Source of the DNA: Campylobacter vulpis
GTDB taxonomy: Bacteria > Campylobacterota > Campylobacteria > Campylobacterales > Campylobacteraceae
NCBI RefSeq assembly: GCF_014217995.1
Contig: NZ_CP041617.1
Location: 310,001 to 374,000 of the forward strand
Reading direction: 5' to 3'
DNA: 64,000 nt
A program made the position numbers and the translations under genes. The notes under the pieces are model-generated. The model made no database searches and was not told where the DNA came from. It saw only the letters and a list, made by a program, of their open reading frames with translations. Positions within the stretch are counted from its first letter, which is position 1; every line of letters begins with the position of its first letter. This document shows positions 1 through 8,439 of this stretch, piece by piece.

Positions 1-1160
1 TCCCCGCGTGGAATGCAAATTTAAATTTCAACGAAGGCTTAGAACTAACTTTAGAAAATTTACAAATTTTTATGCCTTATTTGAGTGTGGCAAAAAGTTT
101 AGGATTAAGAGATATTAAGCGTTTGCATTATAAGAGTAGTAATTTTAATGATTTTAATGTAAGCATTGATGAGGCGAGTTTTGAAAGGCGTTTTTTAATT
201 AATGCAAAAGTTCCTTATACTATCGATAGTTTCGAAATTCAAAGCTTGGGTGGAAATTTAACACTGCGTTCAAAAAGTGATTTGATGAGTGGAACTTTCA
301 CGCCAAATTTAAAAGAATTGCATTTCAAAAATCTTACCTATCTCTACGAGAAAGGAGAAAGTGAAAAAAGCTTTGCCTTGGAGACAAATCCACATCACAT
401 CAAAATAGGTGGAGCAAATGTAGGTATTATTCTTTTAGATATGAATAAAACTTTAGCGTTTGAACGCTTGGAAGCCTCTTTAAATAAAGCTGTTTTAAAT
501 GCTAATGCAAGCAGTGGTAAAACACAGATTATATTTCATAAATCCCCAGAAAGATTAAGCCTTATAGCAAATGATATGAGTGATGAATTTTTAAATACTT
601 TTTTGCAAAAAAATGCTTTTAAAGAAGGTGTTTTTAGTGTCAAGGTTGAGGGAAGTGGTGATGAGTTTTTTGAGGGAGAATTTGGGGTTAAAAATACTTA
701 TGTTAAGAATTTAAAAGGGATAAATCAACTTGTTTCTTTTATAGATACTGTGCCTTCCTTAGTGATGTTTAGAACGCCAACTTTCAATCAAAAGGGTTTG
801 CATATACAAAATGGTAAAGTGTTATTTAATCGCAAAAAAGACTTACTTAGCTTTACCGCAATTAATCTTAATGGTGATAGTGTGGATTTATTTGGCTTAG
901 GAAGTGCAAATTTAAGGCTTAATAGCTTGGATTTAAATTTGGAACTTAAGACTTTAAAATCGGCTTCTGATACTATTTCTAAAGTGCCGATTTTAAATTA
1001 TGTGATTTTGGGGAAAAATCAAGAAATTAGCACAAATATCAAGGTTAATGGCTCACTTGATGACCCTAAATTTCAAACTCAAATTCTAGTCGATACGCTC
1101 AAAACACCTTTCAATCTTATAAAAAATGTTATACAGCTCCCTGCAAATTTGTTTAATTAA
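1..1160 (+). CDS. AsmA-like / DUF3971-type envelope protein, 3' part
   Basis: The reading frame is open from base 3 with no stop before it, so the gene begins upstream of the window; about 385 C-terminal residues are visible, ending at a TAA at 1158-1160. The end of the protein has the pattern of AsmA/YhdP-type proteins: alternating short beta strands, a hydrophobic segment around the residues 'ISKVPILNYVILGK', then a G-x-L-x-D-P-K strand ('NGSLDDPKFQTQI') and an amphipathic tail. Family members are large inner-membrane-anchored periplasmic proteins implicated in phospholipid transport to the outer membrane. The Met codon at 72 is internal, not the start. The gene runs toward the oppositely oriented tRNA cluster. 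The family call is by pattern only. Confidence 0.6.
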   Translation, partial: PAWNANLNFNEGLELTLENLQIFMPYLSVAKSLGLRDIKRLHYKSSNFNDFNVSIDEASFERRFLINAKVPYTIDSFEIQSLGGNLTLRSKSDLMSGTFTPNLKELHFKNLTYLYEKGESEKSFALETNPHHIKIGGANVGIILLDMNKTLAFERLEASLNKAVLNANASSGKTQIIFHKSPERLSLIANDMSDEFLNTFLQKNAFKEGVFSVKVEGSGDEFFEGEFGVKNTYVKNLKGINQLVSFIDTVPSLVMFRTPTFNQKGLHIQNGKVLFNRKKDLLSFTAINLNGDSVDLFGLGSANLRLNSLDLNLELKTLKSASDTISKVPILNYVILGKNQEISTNIKVNGSLDDPKFQTQILVDTLKTPFNLIKNVIQLPANLFN

Positions 1161-1169
1161 ACTTAAGTA

Positions 1170-1246
1170 TGGCGCAGCGGACGGGACTCGAACCCGCGAC
1201 CTCCGCCGTGACAGGGCGGCATTCTAACCAGCTGAACTACCGCTGC
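1170..1246 (-). tRNA. tRNA-Asp(GTC), copy 1
   Basis: The reverse complement folds as a 77-nt tRNA with acceptor GCAGCGG/CCGCTGC, encoded CCA, T-loop TTCGAGT and anticodon GTC. It is the last gene of a seven-tRNA minus-strand cluster and is identical to the second copy at 1515-1591. Confidence 0.95.
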
Positions 1247-1261
1247 ACCTAAAAGAAGTAA

Positions 1262-1337
1262 TGGTGGTCGCTATAAGACTCGAACTTATGACATCCACCT
1301 TGTAAGGGTGGCGCTCTACCAACTGAGCTAAGCGACC
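1262..1337 (-). tRNA. tRNA-Val(TAC), copy 1
   Basis: 76-nt tRNA on the minus strand with acceptor GGTCGCT/AGCGACC, encoded CCA and anticodon TAC. It is identical to the copy at 1607-1682, and the 15-base spacer to the Asp gene is also identical in both copies. Confidence 0.95.
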
Positions 1338-1343
1338 AAATTT

Positions 1344-1419
1344 TGGCGACCCTTAGAGGATTCGAACCTCTGTTTCCACACAGAGAGAGTGTTGTCCTGG
1401 GCCACTAGACGAAAGGGTC
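1344..1419 (-). tRNA. tRNA-Glu-like gene with abnormal anticodon arm
   Basis: The 76-nt element has a good acceptor (GACCCTT/AAGGGTC), D arm, T arm (AGAGG/CCTCT around TTCGAAT) and encoded CCA, and aligns along its length with bacterial tRNA-Glu. The anticodon region reads ACACT-CTCTCTG-TGTGG. In the Glu register the anticodon is CTC and the stem has mismatches at pairs 27-43 and 31-39. Shifting the stem by one base gives four clean pairs (ACAC/GTGT), but then base 33 is C rather than T and the anticodon would be TCT. It could be a decayed or altered tRNA-Glu. The second Asp-Val-Lys block lacks this gene. Confidence 0.7.
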
Positions 1420-1433
1420 AAACCCTAAAAAAG

Positions 1434-1509
1434 TGGTGTCCCCTGTTGGATTCGAACCAACGGCCCCCTCCTTAAAAGGGAGATGCTCTACCGGCTGAGC
1501 TAAGGAGAC
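1434..1509 (-). tRNA. tRNA-Lys(TTT), copy 1
   Basis: 76-nt tRNA on the minus strand with acceptor GTCTCCT/AGGGGAC (one wobble), encoded CCA and anticodon TTT. It is identical to the copy at 1688-1763. Confidence 0.94.
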
Positions 1510-1514
1510 ATAAG

Positions 1515-1591
1515 TGGCGCAGCGGACGGGACTCGAACCCGCGACCTCCGCCGTGACAGGGCGGCATTCTAACCAGCTGAACTACCGCTGC
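1515..1591 (-). tRNA. tRNA-Asp(GTC), copy 2
   Basis: Identical to the Asp gene at 1170-1246. It starts the repeated Asp-Val-Lys block nearest to the promoter side of the cluster. Confidence 0.95.
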
Positions 1592-1606
1592 ACCTAAAAG
1601 AAGTAA

Positions 1607-1682
1607 TGGTGGTCGCTATAAGACTCGAACTTATGACATCCACCTTGTAAGGGTGGCGCTCTACCAACTGAGCTAAGCGACC
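1607..1682 (-). tRNA. tRNA-Val(TAC), copy 2
   Basis: Identical to the Val gene at 1262-1337, including the spacer to the neighbouring Asp gene. In this copy the Lys gene follows after 5 bases, with no Glu gene between. Confidence 0.95.
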
Positions 1683-1687
1683 CAAAA

Positions 1688-1763
1688 TGGTGTCCCCTGT
1701 TGGATTCGAACCAACGGCCCCCTCCTTAAAAGGGAGATGCTCTACCGGCTGAGCTAAGGAGAC
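1688..1763 (-). tRNA. tRNA-Lys(TTT), copy 2
   Basis: Identical to the Lys gene at 1434-1509. It is the promoter-proximal gene of the minus-strand tRNA operon. Confidence 0.94.
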
Positions 1764-1777
1764 AAATAAAAAATGTG

Positions 1778-1807
1778 ATTATGCCAAAAAGTGCTTTAAT
1801 TTGTCAA
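1778..1807 (-). promoter_or_regulatory. Promoter of the seven-tRNA operon
   Basis: On the minus strand TTGACA (1807-1802) is followed after 18 bases by CATAAT (1783-1778), a near-consensus sigma-70 promoter about 15 bases upstream of the first tRNA. A clear TTGACA box is unusual in Campylobacter, where -35 regions are mostly AT-rich without a consensus, and fits a strong stable-RNA promoter. Confidence 0.75.
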
Positions 1808-1878
1808 GTATTTTTTATTTTTTCATTAGTTTTTTAAGCGTTGAGTGTAAAAGGGAGTAAATATTGATTACTCCTTGA

Positions 1879-2706
1879 TTAGCTTAAATTATCTTCACTA
1901 TCGTCATCTTTGATGAATTTTTCTTCATTTTCTAGACTATCTACGAATCGACCTATCCTCTCCCAGCGTATATTATAGTCTTTATCAAAGGACATATAGA
2001 CAAACCAAGGCTGTCCTACGATGAGTCTATAAGGAACAGAACCCCAAAAGCGACTATCTGAAGAAAAATCTCTATTATCTCCCATCATAAAATATTCATT
2101 TTCTGGCACATCAAAAACATAAGCATTTCCAAGTTCTTTAAGATTAATTTTCGTCATAGCAAACTGCCCTAAAAGAGCATATTTTTCGATGAGCTTGTCC
2201 ATATCAACTCGTTCTTCATAGTGAATTCCCTTTTGCTTATAAGGCTCTTTCACAAAAAGTCTTTCGCCAAGTTTTATAAGGTCGTCTTTAGAATAATTTT
2301 TTCGCATAAAATCCTCCCCCTCACTCATACTTACATAAAGTGTTTTATTTGCATAAATGACTCTATCATTACCCTTAGCCACACAGCGTTTAACAAAATG
2401 AATTTTTTCATCGTGAGGGTATCTAAAAACAACTATATCCCCCCTTTTAGGACCCTCTGCGCTAATTAAATGTCCATCATCATCAAAGTCTGGTAAAATA
2501 GGAATTTCAAGCCAAGGAATATGTGGAGTAGGAATTCCATAGCTAAATTTTTTCACAAAAAGCATTTCTCCAACTAAAAGGCTGTTTTTCATAGAACCAC
2601 TAGGGATAATAAAGGCTTGCACGAAAAAGAAAATCACAAGCAAGACAAAAATAATTGTCCCCGTCCAAGAATTAAAAAAAGTATAAAATTTTTTGAGAAA
2701 ATTCAT
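1879..2706 (-). CDS. lepB: Signal peptidase I
   Basis: Cleaves signal peptides of exported proteins at the periplasmic face of the inner membrane. The 275-residue product has one N-terminal membrane segment (about residues 16-34), then the catalytic serine motif 'PSGSM' (nucleophile about Ser38) and the general-base lysine in 'FVKRCVAKGD'-like box E (about Lys106); 'GDNRDFSSDSRFWGSVP' is box D with the conserved Asp/Ser/Arg residues. An insert after the first box is usual in epsilonproteobacterial enzymes. AAGGA lies 5-6 bases before the ATG and overlaps the stop of folD, so the two genes are translated from one mRNA. Homologous to the C. jejuni lepP/folD pair. Confidence 0.96.
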   Translation of the reverse strand: MNFLKKFYTFFNSWTGTIIFVLLVIFFFVQAFIIPSGSMKNSLLVGEMLFVKKFSYGIPTPHIPWLEIPILPDFDDDGHLISAEGPKRGDIVVFRYPHDEKIHFVKRCVAKGNDRVIYANKTLYVSMSEGEDFMRKNYSKDDLIKLGERLFVKEPYKQKGIHYEERVDMDKLIEKYALLGQFAMTKINLKELGNAYVFDVPENEYFMMGDNRDFSSDSRFWGSVPYRLIVGQPWFVYMSFDKDYNIRWERIGRFVDSLENEEKFIKDDDSEDNLS

Positions 2707-2714
2707 AATGATCC

Positions 2715-3572
2715 TTAAATTTGAGGATTTGAAAGTCTATTTTTGGCGGATTTGATAGTATTTTCAAGCAGCATTGCTATTGTCATAGGTCCTACACCGC
2801 CTGGAACAGGACTTATAAAGCTTGCTTTTTTAGAAACTTTGTCAAAATCGACATCGCCAACTAGCCGATTATCAATGCGGTTAATCCCCACATCGACTAT
2901 AATTGCCCCATCTTTTACCATATCTTCTTTAAGCAAATTGATACAACCTGCGGCAACTATGATTAAATCCGCTTTTTTTGTGTAAAGGCTTAAATCTTTT
3001 GTTTTGATATGACAAATGCTTACACTCGCTCCTGCATTTAAAAGCATTGTTGCCATAGGACGACCGACTATATTTGAAGCACCGATAACAACAGCATCTA
3101 AGCCTTCAAGATCTATTTTGTAGGCTTTTAAAAGTTTCATTACCCCTAAAGGTGTGCAGGGTAAAAAGCCACTTTCTATGCCTAAATTTAAATAGCCCAC
3201 ATTGATAGGATGAAAGCCATCGACATCTTTAGAGCTTAAGACACTTTCTAAAATGACATTTTTATTAATATGCTGTGGTAGGGGGAGCTGGACTAAAATT
3301 CCATGCACACTATCATCATAATTGAGAGTATTAATGAGGGCTAAAAGTTCATTTTGTGTGGTGTTAAAATCTAATTTATAAACTAAAGATTTAATCTCAC
3401 ACACTTCACATGCTTTTGCTTTAGCATTGACATAGCTTTGACTTGCCGCATCATCGCCGACTAAAATGACCGCTAAGCAAGGCTCAACGCCCTTAGTTTT
3501 CAGTGTCAAACTCATATTTTTAAGCTCTTCTTTAATCTTAAGACTTAAAGCCTTGCCATCAAGCAAAATCAT
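2715..3572 (-). CDS. folD: Bifunctional methylenetetrahydrofolate dehydrogenase / cyclohydrolase
   Basis: FolD interconverts 5,10-methylene-, methenyl- and 10-formyl-tetrahydrofolate with NADP in the cytoplasm, supplying one-carbon units for purines and fMet-tRNA. The protein (285 residues from this start) shows the substrate-site Lys region ('SYVNAKAKACE'), the 'GILVQLPLP' signature, 'DVDGFHPIN', and the Rossmann motif 'VIGASNIVGRPMA' and ends with 'PVPGGVGPMTIAMLL'. The start at 3572 was chosen because it has AAGGAT just upstream and a TATAAT box lies between it and a farther Met codon at 3617, which would therefore not be transcribed. First gene of the folD-lepB operon; 8 bases separate the two. 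Confidence 0.97.
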   Translation of the reverse strand: MILLDGKALSLKIKEELKNMSLTLKTKGVEPCLAVILVGDDAASQSYVNAKAKACEVCEIKSLVYKLDFNTTQNELLALINTLNYDDSVHGILVQLPLPQHINKNVILESVLSSKDVDGFHPINVGYLNLGIESGFLPCTPLGVMKLLKAYKIDLEGLDAVVIGASNIVGRPMATMLLNAGASVSICHIKTKDLSLYTKKADLIIVAAGCINLLKEDMVKDGAIIVDVGINRIDNRLVGDVDFDKVSKKASFISPVPGGVGPMTIAMLLENTIKSAKNRLSNPQI

Positions 3573-3605
3573 CTTTATCCTTATACCTTGATAATATTTT
3601 GCGAG

Positions 3606-3611
3606 ATTATA
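3606..3611 (-). promoter_or_regulatory. Extended -10 box of folD-lepB
   Basis: TATAAT on the minus strand (3611-3606), about 35 bases before the chosen folD start, preceded by AT-rich DNA as usual for Campylobacter sigma-70 promoters. Confidence 0.6.
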
Positions 3612-3721
3612 ATGCAAAATAGCAAATTTAAAGCAAATTAAACTTTTTCATAAGAAAATGGCAACTAATTTTTGTTAAAATCCAAAACTCAAAATAATTG
3701 TAGAATTTGCTTAGGAAAGAG

Positions 3722-4423
3722 ATGGATTTTCATTTTATACTGACACATATTCCAGCTTTTGTAGAAGCGGCTTGGCTGACCTTAAAACTTAGTTTTTGGG
3801 GTGTGATATTTTCTTTATTAATAGGCTTTTTTTGCGTTTTAATGCACTTTTTTAAGCTCAAGTTTATGGGAAATTTATGCCAAATTTACATAGAATTTTC
3901 GCGTAATACCCCTCTTTTAATCCAACTTTTCTTTTTGTATTATGCTTTACCAAAATTAGGACTTCATCTTGAAAATATCTTTCCTTTAAATTTATTGTGT
4001 CTTAGTGTAGATGAGAGTTTAAGACCTGCTTTTGCTTGTGCGATTGTGGGACTTAGTTTTTTGGGGGGTGCCTATATGGCAGAAGCCTTAAGGGCAGGTT
4101 TTGAGTCTGTTAAAAAACAGCAATTTGAGGCAGGACTTAGCCTTGGTTTTACTGCTTTTGGAAATTTGCGTTATGTGATTTTGCCTCAAGCTTTGGCGGT
4201 AGCGATGAGCGGAATCAGTGCTAATATCATTTTTCTCATTAAAGAAACTTCGGTCGTTAGCATTATTGCTTTACCTGATTTAGTTACATTGATGAAGAGT
4301 TTAAATTCTCTTACTTACAAAACGGACGAGCTTTTGTTTATGCTATTTATGGGCTATTTGTGTATTATTTTACCGCTTTCTTTAATGCTTTCTTGGCTGG
4401 AAAAAAGGTTAAGATATGCTTGA
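3722..4423 (+). CDS. Polar amino-acid ABC transporter permease
   Basis: Inner-membrane permease of the HisM/GlnP type, about 233 residues, with several hydrophobic segments and the EAA loop contacting the ATPase ('EALRAGFESVKKQQFEAGLSLG'). The N-terminal 'FVEAAWLTLKLS' and 'EFSRNTPLLIQLFFLYYALP' are typical of glutamine/histidine-type permeases. The start is the ATG at 3722, with AGGAA upstream; an in-frame TTG 15 bases earlier is less likely. It overlaps the next permease gene by 8 bases. It corresponds to the first gene of the C. jejuni Cj0467-0469 transporter located upstream of tuf. No substrate-binding protein is encoded nearby, so the substrate is unknown. Confidence 0.92.
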   Translation: MDFHFILTHIPAFVEAAWLTLKLSFWGVIFSLLIGFFCVLMHFFKLKFMGNLCQIYIEFSRNTPLLIQLFFLYYALPKLGLHLENIFPLNLLCLSVDESLRPAFACAIVGLSFLGGAYMAEALRAGFESVKKQQFEAGLSLGFTAFGNLRYVILPQALAVAMSGISANIIFLIKETSVVSIIALPDLVTLMKSLNSLTYKTDELLFMLFMGYLCIILPLSLMLSWLEKRLRYA

Positions 4424-5072
4424 AATTTTAAATGTAAATAGCCTTACTAGACTTGGCGAGGGGCTTTTCATCACGCTTGAAATTTCTTTTGTGAGCATTG
4501 TTATCACTTCTTTTGGTGGGCTTTTGCTTGGGATTTTGATGAGTCTTAAGAATTCTTACATTTATGCAATTTGTCGTTTTGGCTTGGAATTTGTGCGTGT
4601 GATGCCTCTTTTGGTGTGGCTTTTTATCGTGTATTTTGGTTTTTCAAGGTGGCTTGGGTTTGATTTAAGCAGCGTAGCAGCGTCTATTATCGTCTTTAGC
4701 ATTTGGGGAAGCTTAGAGATGATGGATTTAGTGAGAAGTTCCCTACAAAGTATAGCTAAACATCAATACGAGTCCGCCGCCGCACTAGGCTTAAATTCCT
4801 TGCAAACTTATGCTTACATCATCATTCCGCAAGCTTTAAGAAGACTAACTCCGCTTAGTATGAATTTACTCACGCGTATGATAAAAAGCACGACTTTTGC
4901 CTATCTAATCGGTGCTGTGGAGCTTGTCAAAGTAGGGCAGCAAATCATAGAATTTCACAATCAAAACGACTTTGCGCCTTTTATTATTTATGGTTTGATT
5001 TTTATGCTTTATTTTATCATTTGCTATCCTGTGTCCTTGTATGCTAGGAATTTGGAGAAAAAGTGGGGTTAA
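4416..5072 (+). CDS. Polar amino-acid ABC transporter permease, second subunit
   Basis: A 218-residue permease of the same family, forming the partner of the upstream subunit. It carries the conserved '[17 protein letters not shown]' segment and the EAA motif ('[19 protein letters not shown]'). The ATG lies within the end of the preceding gene, implying translational coupling, and the ATPase gene follows immediately. Substrate cannot be told from the sequence. Confidence 0.92.
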   Translation: MLEILNVNSLTRLGEGLFITLEISFVSIVITSFGGLLLGILMSLKNSYIYAICRFGLEFVRVMPLLVWLFIVYFGFSRWLGFDLSSVAASIIVFSIWGSLEMMDLVRSSLQSIAKHQYESAAALGLNSLQTYAYIIIPQALRRLTPLSMNLLTRMIKSTTFAYLIGAVELVKVGQQIIEFHNQNDFAPFIIYGLIFMLYFIICYPVSLYARNLEKKWG

Positions 5073-5073
5073 A

Positions 5074-5811
5074 ATGACTTTGTTGAAAATAGAAAATTTA
5101 GTGAAATTTTATGGCACACATAAGGCTTTAAATGGTATCAATTTAGAAGTAAAACAAAAGGAAGTTGTGGTGATTTTAGGACCTAGTGGCTGTGGGAAAT
5201 CCACACTTTTAAGGTGCATTAATGGGCTTGAAGAGATTGCCTCTGGAGCGATTTATATCGATGGAGAGAAAATTACTAAAGATTATAAACACTGGACTAA
5301 AATGCGACAAAAAGTGGGAATGGTATTTCAATCTTACGAGCTTTTTGAGCATTTAAGCGTGGAAGATAATATCCTTTTAGGACCTTTAAAAGTGCAAAAA
5401 AGAGCTAAAGATGAGGTTTTAAACGAGGCTAAGATTTGGCTTGAAAAAGTTGGACTTTTGCATAAAATAGATGCCTATCCTAGAGAGCTTAGTGGGGGAC
5501 AAAAGCAACGCATAGCCATAGTAAGAAGCCTTTGTATGAATCCTATGCTAATGCTTTTTGATGAGGTTACTGCCGCGCTTGACCCTGAAATCGTAAGGGA
5601 GGTTTTAGAAGTGATACTAAATTTAGCAAAAGAGGGTATGACTATGCTTATCGTTACTCACGAAATGGGCTTTGCTAAAGCTGTGGCGGATAGAATTATT
5701 TTTATGGATAATGGCGAGATAGTCGAAATTTCAAAACCTGAAGAATTCTTTCAAAATCCAAAAACCCAGAGAGCGAAGAAATTTTTAAATCTTTTTGATT
5801 TTCATCAATGA
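5074..5811 (+). CDS. Polar amino-acid ABC transporter ATP-binding protein
   Basis: A 245-residue ATPase energising the two upstream permeases. Walker A 'GPSGCGKST', Q-loop '[14 protein letters not shown]', signature 'LSGGQKQR', Walker B '[14 protein letters not shown]' and the H-loop 'VTHEMGFA' are all intact and of the GlnQ/HisP type. The ATG at 5074 is preferred over an in-frame ATG 33 bases upstream, which lies inside the permease gene and would add a non-homologous leader. Third gene of a tight operon. Confidence 0.95.
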   Translation: MTLLKIENLVKFYGTHKALNGINLEVKQKEVVVILGPSGCGKSTLLRCINGLEEIASGAIYIDGEKITKDYKHWTKMRQKVGMVFQSYELFEHLSVEDNILLGPLKVQKRAKDEVLNEAKIWLEKVGLLHKIDAYPRELSGGQKQRIAIVRSLCMNPMLMLFDEVTAALDPEIVREVLEVILNLAKEGMTMLIVTHEMGFAKAVADRIIFMDNGEIVEISKPEEFFQNPKTQRAKKFLNLFDFHQ

Positions 5812-5827
5812 TTTTGTAAGGGAAAGT

Positions 5828-6596
5828 ATGAAAATTTTTATTATCAATTTAAAAAGAAGTTTGATGCGTAAAAAGCTTATGCAAGAACAAATAGAAAGAT
5901 TTTTTGAAAATTATCCAAATTTAAAAGATGAGATAAGCTTTGAATTTCTTGAAGCCATAGATGCGAAAATAAAAGAAGATATGGAAAAATTTGCTTCTTA
6001 TTTTCCTAAATTTCGTTCTCTTGCTTTTTGCGGTAGGGGAGGGGGTTGCGGTATTTTAGATACTGAGCTTGCTTGCTTTGCGAGCCATCTTAGCCTATGG
6101 CAAAAATGTGTAGAACTTAACGAAGCGGTTTTGATTTTAGAAGATGATTTTTATTTTGAAGGGGGGGGGGGGGGACTTCGCCGAATTTCTTAATTTTTTA
6201 AAAGAAATTCCTTATGAATTTGTAAAGGTTAAATTTAAAGATAATGGCTATAAACACATCGAGGGCAAGTTGTATCTTTGTAGTAAAATGTTTTCTTTTG
6301 GAGCCTTTGCCTATTATATCAAGCCTAGTGCCGCATTAAAATGGCTTGAGAATTTAAAAAAGATGTATTATCCTGTCGATTTTTATACAGATATGTTTTA
6401 TATCCACAAGGTTATGAGTTATATTTGGGTCGATGAGAACTTTAGTCTTAAAATTCCAGAAAACGAGCAAAGCGTCATCGGTTCTCAAGTTAAAAGTCGA
6501 TTTTTCTTTATAACTAAATTAGTGCGACCTTTTTGGAAGCTTTATTGGCATTTGCGTTTTTATGCTTTTTGCTTGGTAAAATTGTTAAAATCATAA
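5828..6596 (+). CDS. Phase-variable GT25-type glycosyltransferase, OFF as read
   Basis: The N-terminal part begins 'MKIFIINLKRSLMRKKLM', like family-25 (LOS/LPS beta-galactosyltransferase-type) enzymes, and reaches the 'ILEDDFYF' motif (EDD, metal/sugar-nucleotide site) just before a run of 14 G at 6161-6174. With G14 the frame ends ten residues later at 6193. The remainder of the enzyme continues in another frame from the end of the tract to 6596 (about 140 residues, with 'FSFGAFAYYIKPSAALKWLE', typical of the family). One G less (13, or 10/16) would join both parts into about 255 residues. The start has AAGGGA upstream. Probable role: sugar addition to lipooligosaccharide. It is placed alone between the ABC operon and a tRNA operon. 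Confidence 0.85.
6161..6174 (+). repeat. G14 homopolymer (contingency tract)
   Basis: Fourteen consecutive G inside the glycosyltransferase gene. In Campylobacter such tracts change length by slipped-strand mispairing and switch surface genes ON and OFF; the length read here leaves the gene out of frame. Confidence 0.95.
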
Positions 6597-6620
6597 AATT
6601 TAAGATTGCTTTTTCAGTTC

Positions 6621-6649
6621 TTGACAAAAATTTTTTTTTAAGGTAGAAT
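6621..6649 (+). promoter_or_regulatory. Promoter of the tRNA-tuf operon
   Basis: TTGACA (6621-6626) and TAGAAT (6644-6649) with 17-base spacing, 14 bases before the first tRNA; between the hexamers is a T-rich run. It is probably the main promoter of the tRNA-Thr/Tyr/Gly/Thr-tuf unit. Confidence 0.8.
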
Positions 6650-6663
6650 TGCAATTTTTATTT

Positions 6664-6739
6664 GCTGGTTTAGCTCAGTTGGTAGAGCAGCTGCCTTGTA
6701 AGCAGCAGGTCGGGGGTTCAAGTCCCTTAACCAGCTCCA
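6664..6739 (+). tRNA. tRNA-Thr(TGT)
   Basis: 76 nt, acceptor GCTGGTT/AACCAGC, encoded CCA, anticodon TGT. First of four tRNAs before tuf, the same order (Thr-Tyr-Gly-Thr-tuf) as the E. coli thrU-tyrU-glyT-thrT-tufB operon. Confidence 0.96.
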
Positions 6740-6791
6740 TTGAATTTTAGCAGTGTTTGACCAGATATCGCTTTTTGGCGTTATTTTTTAA

Positions 6792-6876
<85 letters not shown>

Positions 6877-6883
6877 TAGCTTT

Positions 6884-6960
6884 GCGGGAGTAGCTCAGTT
6901 GGCTAGAGCATCAGCCTTCCAAGCTGAGGGTCGCGGGTTCGAGTCCCGTTTCCCGCTCCA
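6884..6960 (+). tRNA. tRNA-Gly(TCC)
   Basis: 77 nt, acceptor GCGGGAG paired to TTCCCGC (one wobble), encoded CCA, anticodon TCC; 7 bases after tRNA-Tyr. Confidence 0.95.
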
Positions 6961-7051
6961 AAGTTTGACTGGGAGCTGTATTTATGAAACTTACAGAATT
7001 TCCCTTGATAGAGTTTTTAGTTGTCTATTTTTATGTGCGATTTTTCTGAGC

Positions 7052-7126
<75 letters not shown>

Positions 7127-7192
7127 TAATTCGAAAAAATTTCAATGAATTTAGACTTGCCTTGCTAATTTAATTTTATACGGAGGATTAAA

Positions 7193-8392
7193 ATGGCTAA
7201 AGAAAAATTTTCTCGTAACAAGCCACATGTAAATATTGGAACTATTGGTCACGTAGATCATGGTAAAACTACTCTAACAGCGGCTATTTCTGCTGTTTTG
7301 TCAAGAAGAGGTTTGGCAGAGCTTAAAGATTATGATAACATCGATAACGCTCCAGAAGAAAAAGAACGCGGTATTACTATTGCAACTTCTCACATTGAAT
7401 ATGAGACAGAAAATCGCCACTATGCTCATGTGGATTGTCCGGGACACGCTGACTATGTTAAAAATATGATTACGGGTGCGGCACAAATGGACGGAGCGAT
7501 TTTGGTTGTTTCTGCTGCTGATGGTCCTATGCCACAAACTAGAGAGCATATCTTGCTTTCGCGTCAAGTGGGCGTTCCTTATATCGTAGTTTTTATGAAT
7601 AAGGCTGATATGGTTGATGACGCAGAGCTTTTAGAGTTGGTCGAAATGGAGATTAGAGAACTTTTAAGTTCTTATGACTTCCCGGGTGATGATACTCCTA
7701 TCATTTCAGGTTCTGCTCTTCAAGCCTTAGAAGAGGCTAAAGCGGGACAAGATGGCGAGTGGTCAGCTAAAATTTTAGAACTTATGAAGGCTGTTGATGA
7801 ATATATCCCAACTCCTGTTAGAGATACTGAAAAAGATTTCTTAATGCCTATCGAAGATGTTTTTTCAATTTCTGGTCGTGGAACCGTTGTAACAGGTAGA
7901 ATTGAAAAAGGTATCGTGAAAGTTGGCGATACTATCGAAATAGTAGGTATCAAAGACACTCAAACTACAACCGTTACAGGCGTTGAAATGTTTAGAAAAG
8001 AAATGGATCAAGGTGAGGCTGGCGACAATGTCGGTGTGCTTTTAAGAGGAACTAAAAAAGAAGATGTTCTTCGCGGTATGGTTCTTGCAAAGCCTAAATC
8101 TATCACTCCTCATACTGATTTTGAGGCGGAAGTTTATATCTTAAATAAAGATGAGGGTGGTCGTCATACCCCATTCTTTAACAACTATCGTCCGCAGTTT
8201 TATGTAAGAACGACTGATGTTACAGGCTCTATCAAATTAGCTGATGGTGTTGAGATGGTTATGCCGGGTGAAAATGTAAGAATTACAGTTAGTCTTATTG
8301 CTCCGGTCGCACTTGAAGAAGGAACTCGTTTTGCTATCCGTGAAGGTGGTAAAACTGTCGGTTCTGGTGTTGTTTCTAAAATTATCAAGTAA
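7193..8392 (+). CDS. tuf: Elongation factor Tu
   Basis: GTPase that brings aminoacyl-tRNA to the ribosome. The 399-residue product is full length, with G1 'GHVDHGKT', the switch-I region '[10 protein letters not shown]', G3 'DCPGHADY', G4 'NKAD' and G5 'SGSAL', followed by the two beta-barrel domains. A strong GGAGG sits before the ATG. Cotranscribed with the upstream tRNAs; a hairpin after the stop probably separates it from the distal ribosomal genes. Confidence 0.99.
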   Translation: MAKEKFSRNKPHVNIGTIGHVDHGKTTLTAAISAVLSRRGLAELKDYDNIDNAPEEKERGITIATSHIEYETENRHYAHVDCPGHADYVKNMITGAAQMDGAILVVSAADGPMPQTREHILLSRQVGVPYIVVFMNKADMVDDAELLELVEMEIRELLSSYDFPGDDTPIISGSALQALEEAKAGQDGEWSAKILELMKAVDEYIPTPVRDTEKDFLMPIEDVFSISGRGTVVTGRIEKGIVKVGDTIEIVGIKDTQTTTVTGVEMFRKEMDQGEAGDNVGVLLRGTKKEDVLRGMVLAKPKSITPHTDFEAEVYILNKDEGGRHTPFFNNYRPQFYVRTTDVTGSIKLADGVEMVMPGENVRITVSLIAPVALEEGTRFAIREGGKTVGSGVVSKIIK

Positions 8393-8400
8393 ATTTTAAA

Positions 8401-8428
8401 AAGCCAAGTTTATCTTGGCTTTATTTTT
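8401..8428 (+). terminator. Hairpin after tuf
   Basis: AAGCCAAG (8401-8408) pairs with CTTGGCTT (8414-8421) across a 5-base loop and is followed by a T-rich tail. Likely a partial terminator, because rpmG follows at once with no obvious new promoter. Confidence 0.75.
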
Positions 8429-8439
8429 AAGGAAAATAG

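Noticed and set aside
3573-3617. Upstream start for folD
   Set aside because: The longer N-terminus would begin before the TATAAT box and adds residues absent in FolD proteins.
6144-6596. The second half of the glycosyltransferase as an independent gene with its own ATG
   Set aside because: The apparent ATG is out-of-frame sequence of the first half; a G14 slip joins the two.
6984-7049. A 21-residue frame between tRNA-Gly and tRNA-Thr
   Set aside because: No ribosome-binding site and no similarity; it is spacer in a tRNA precursor.
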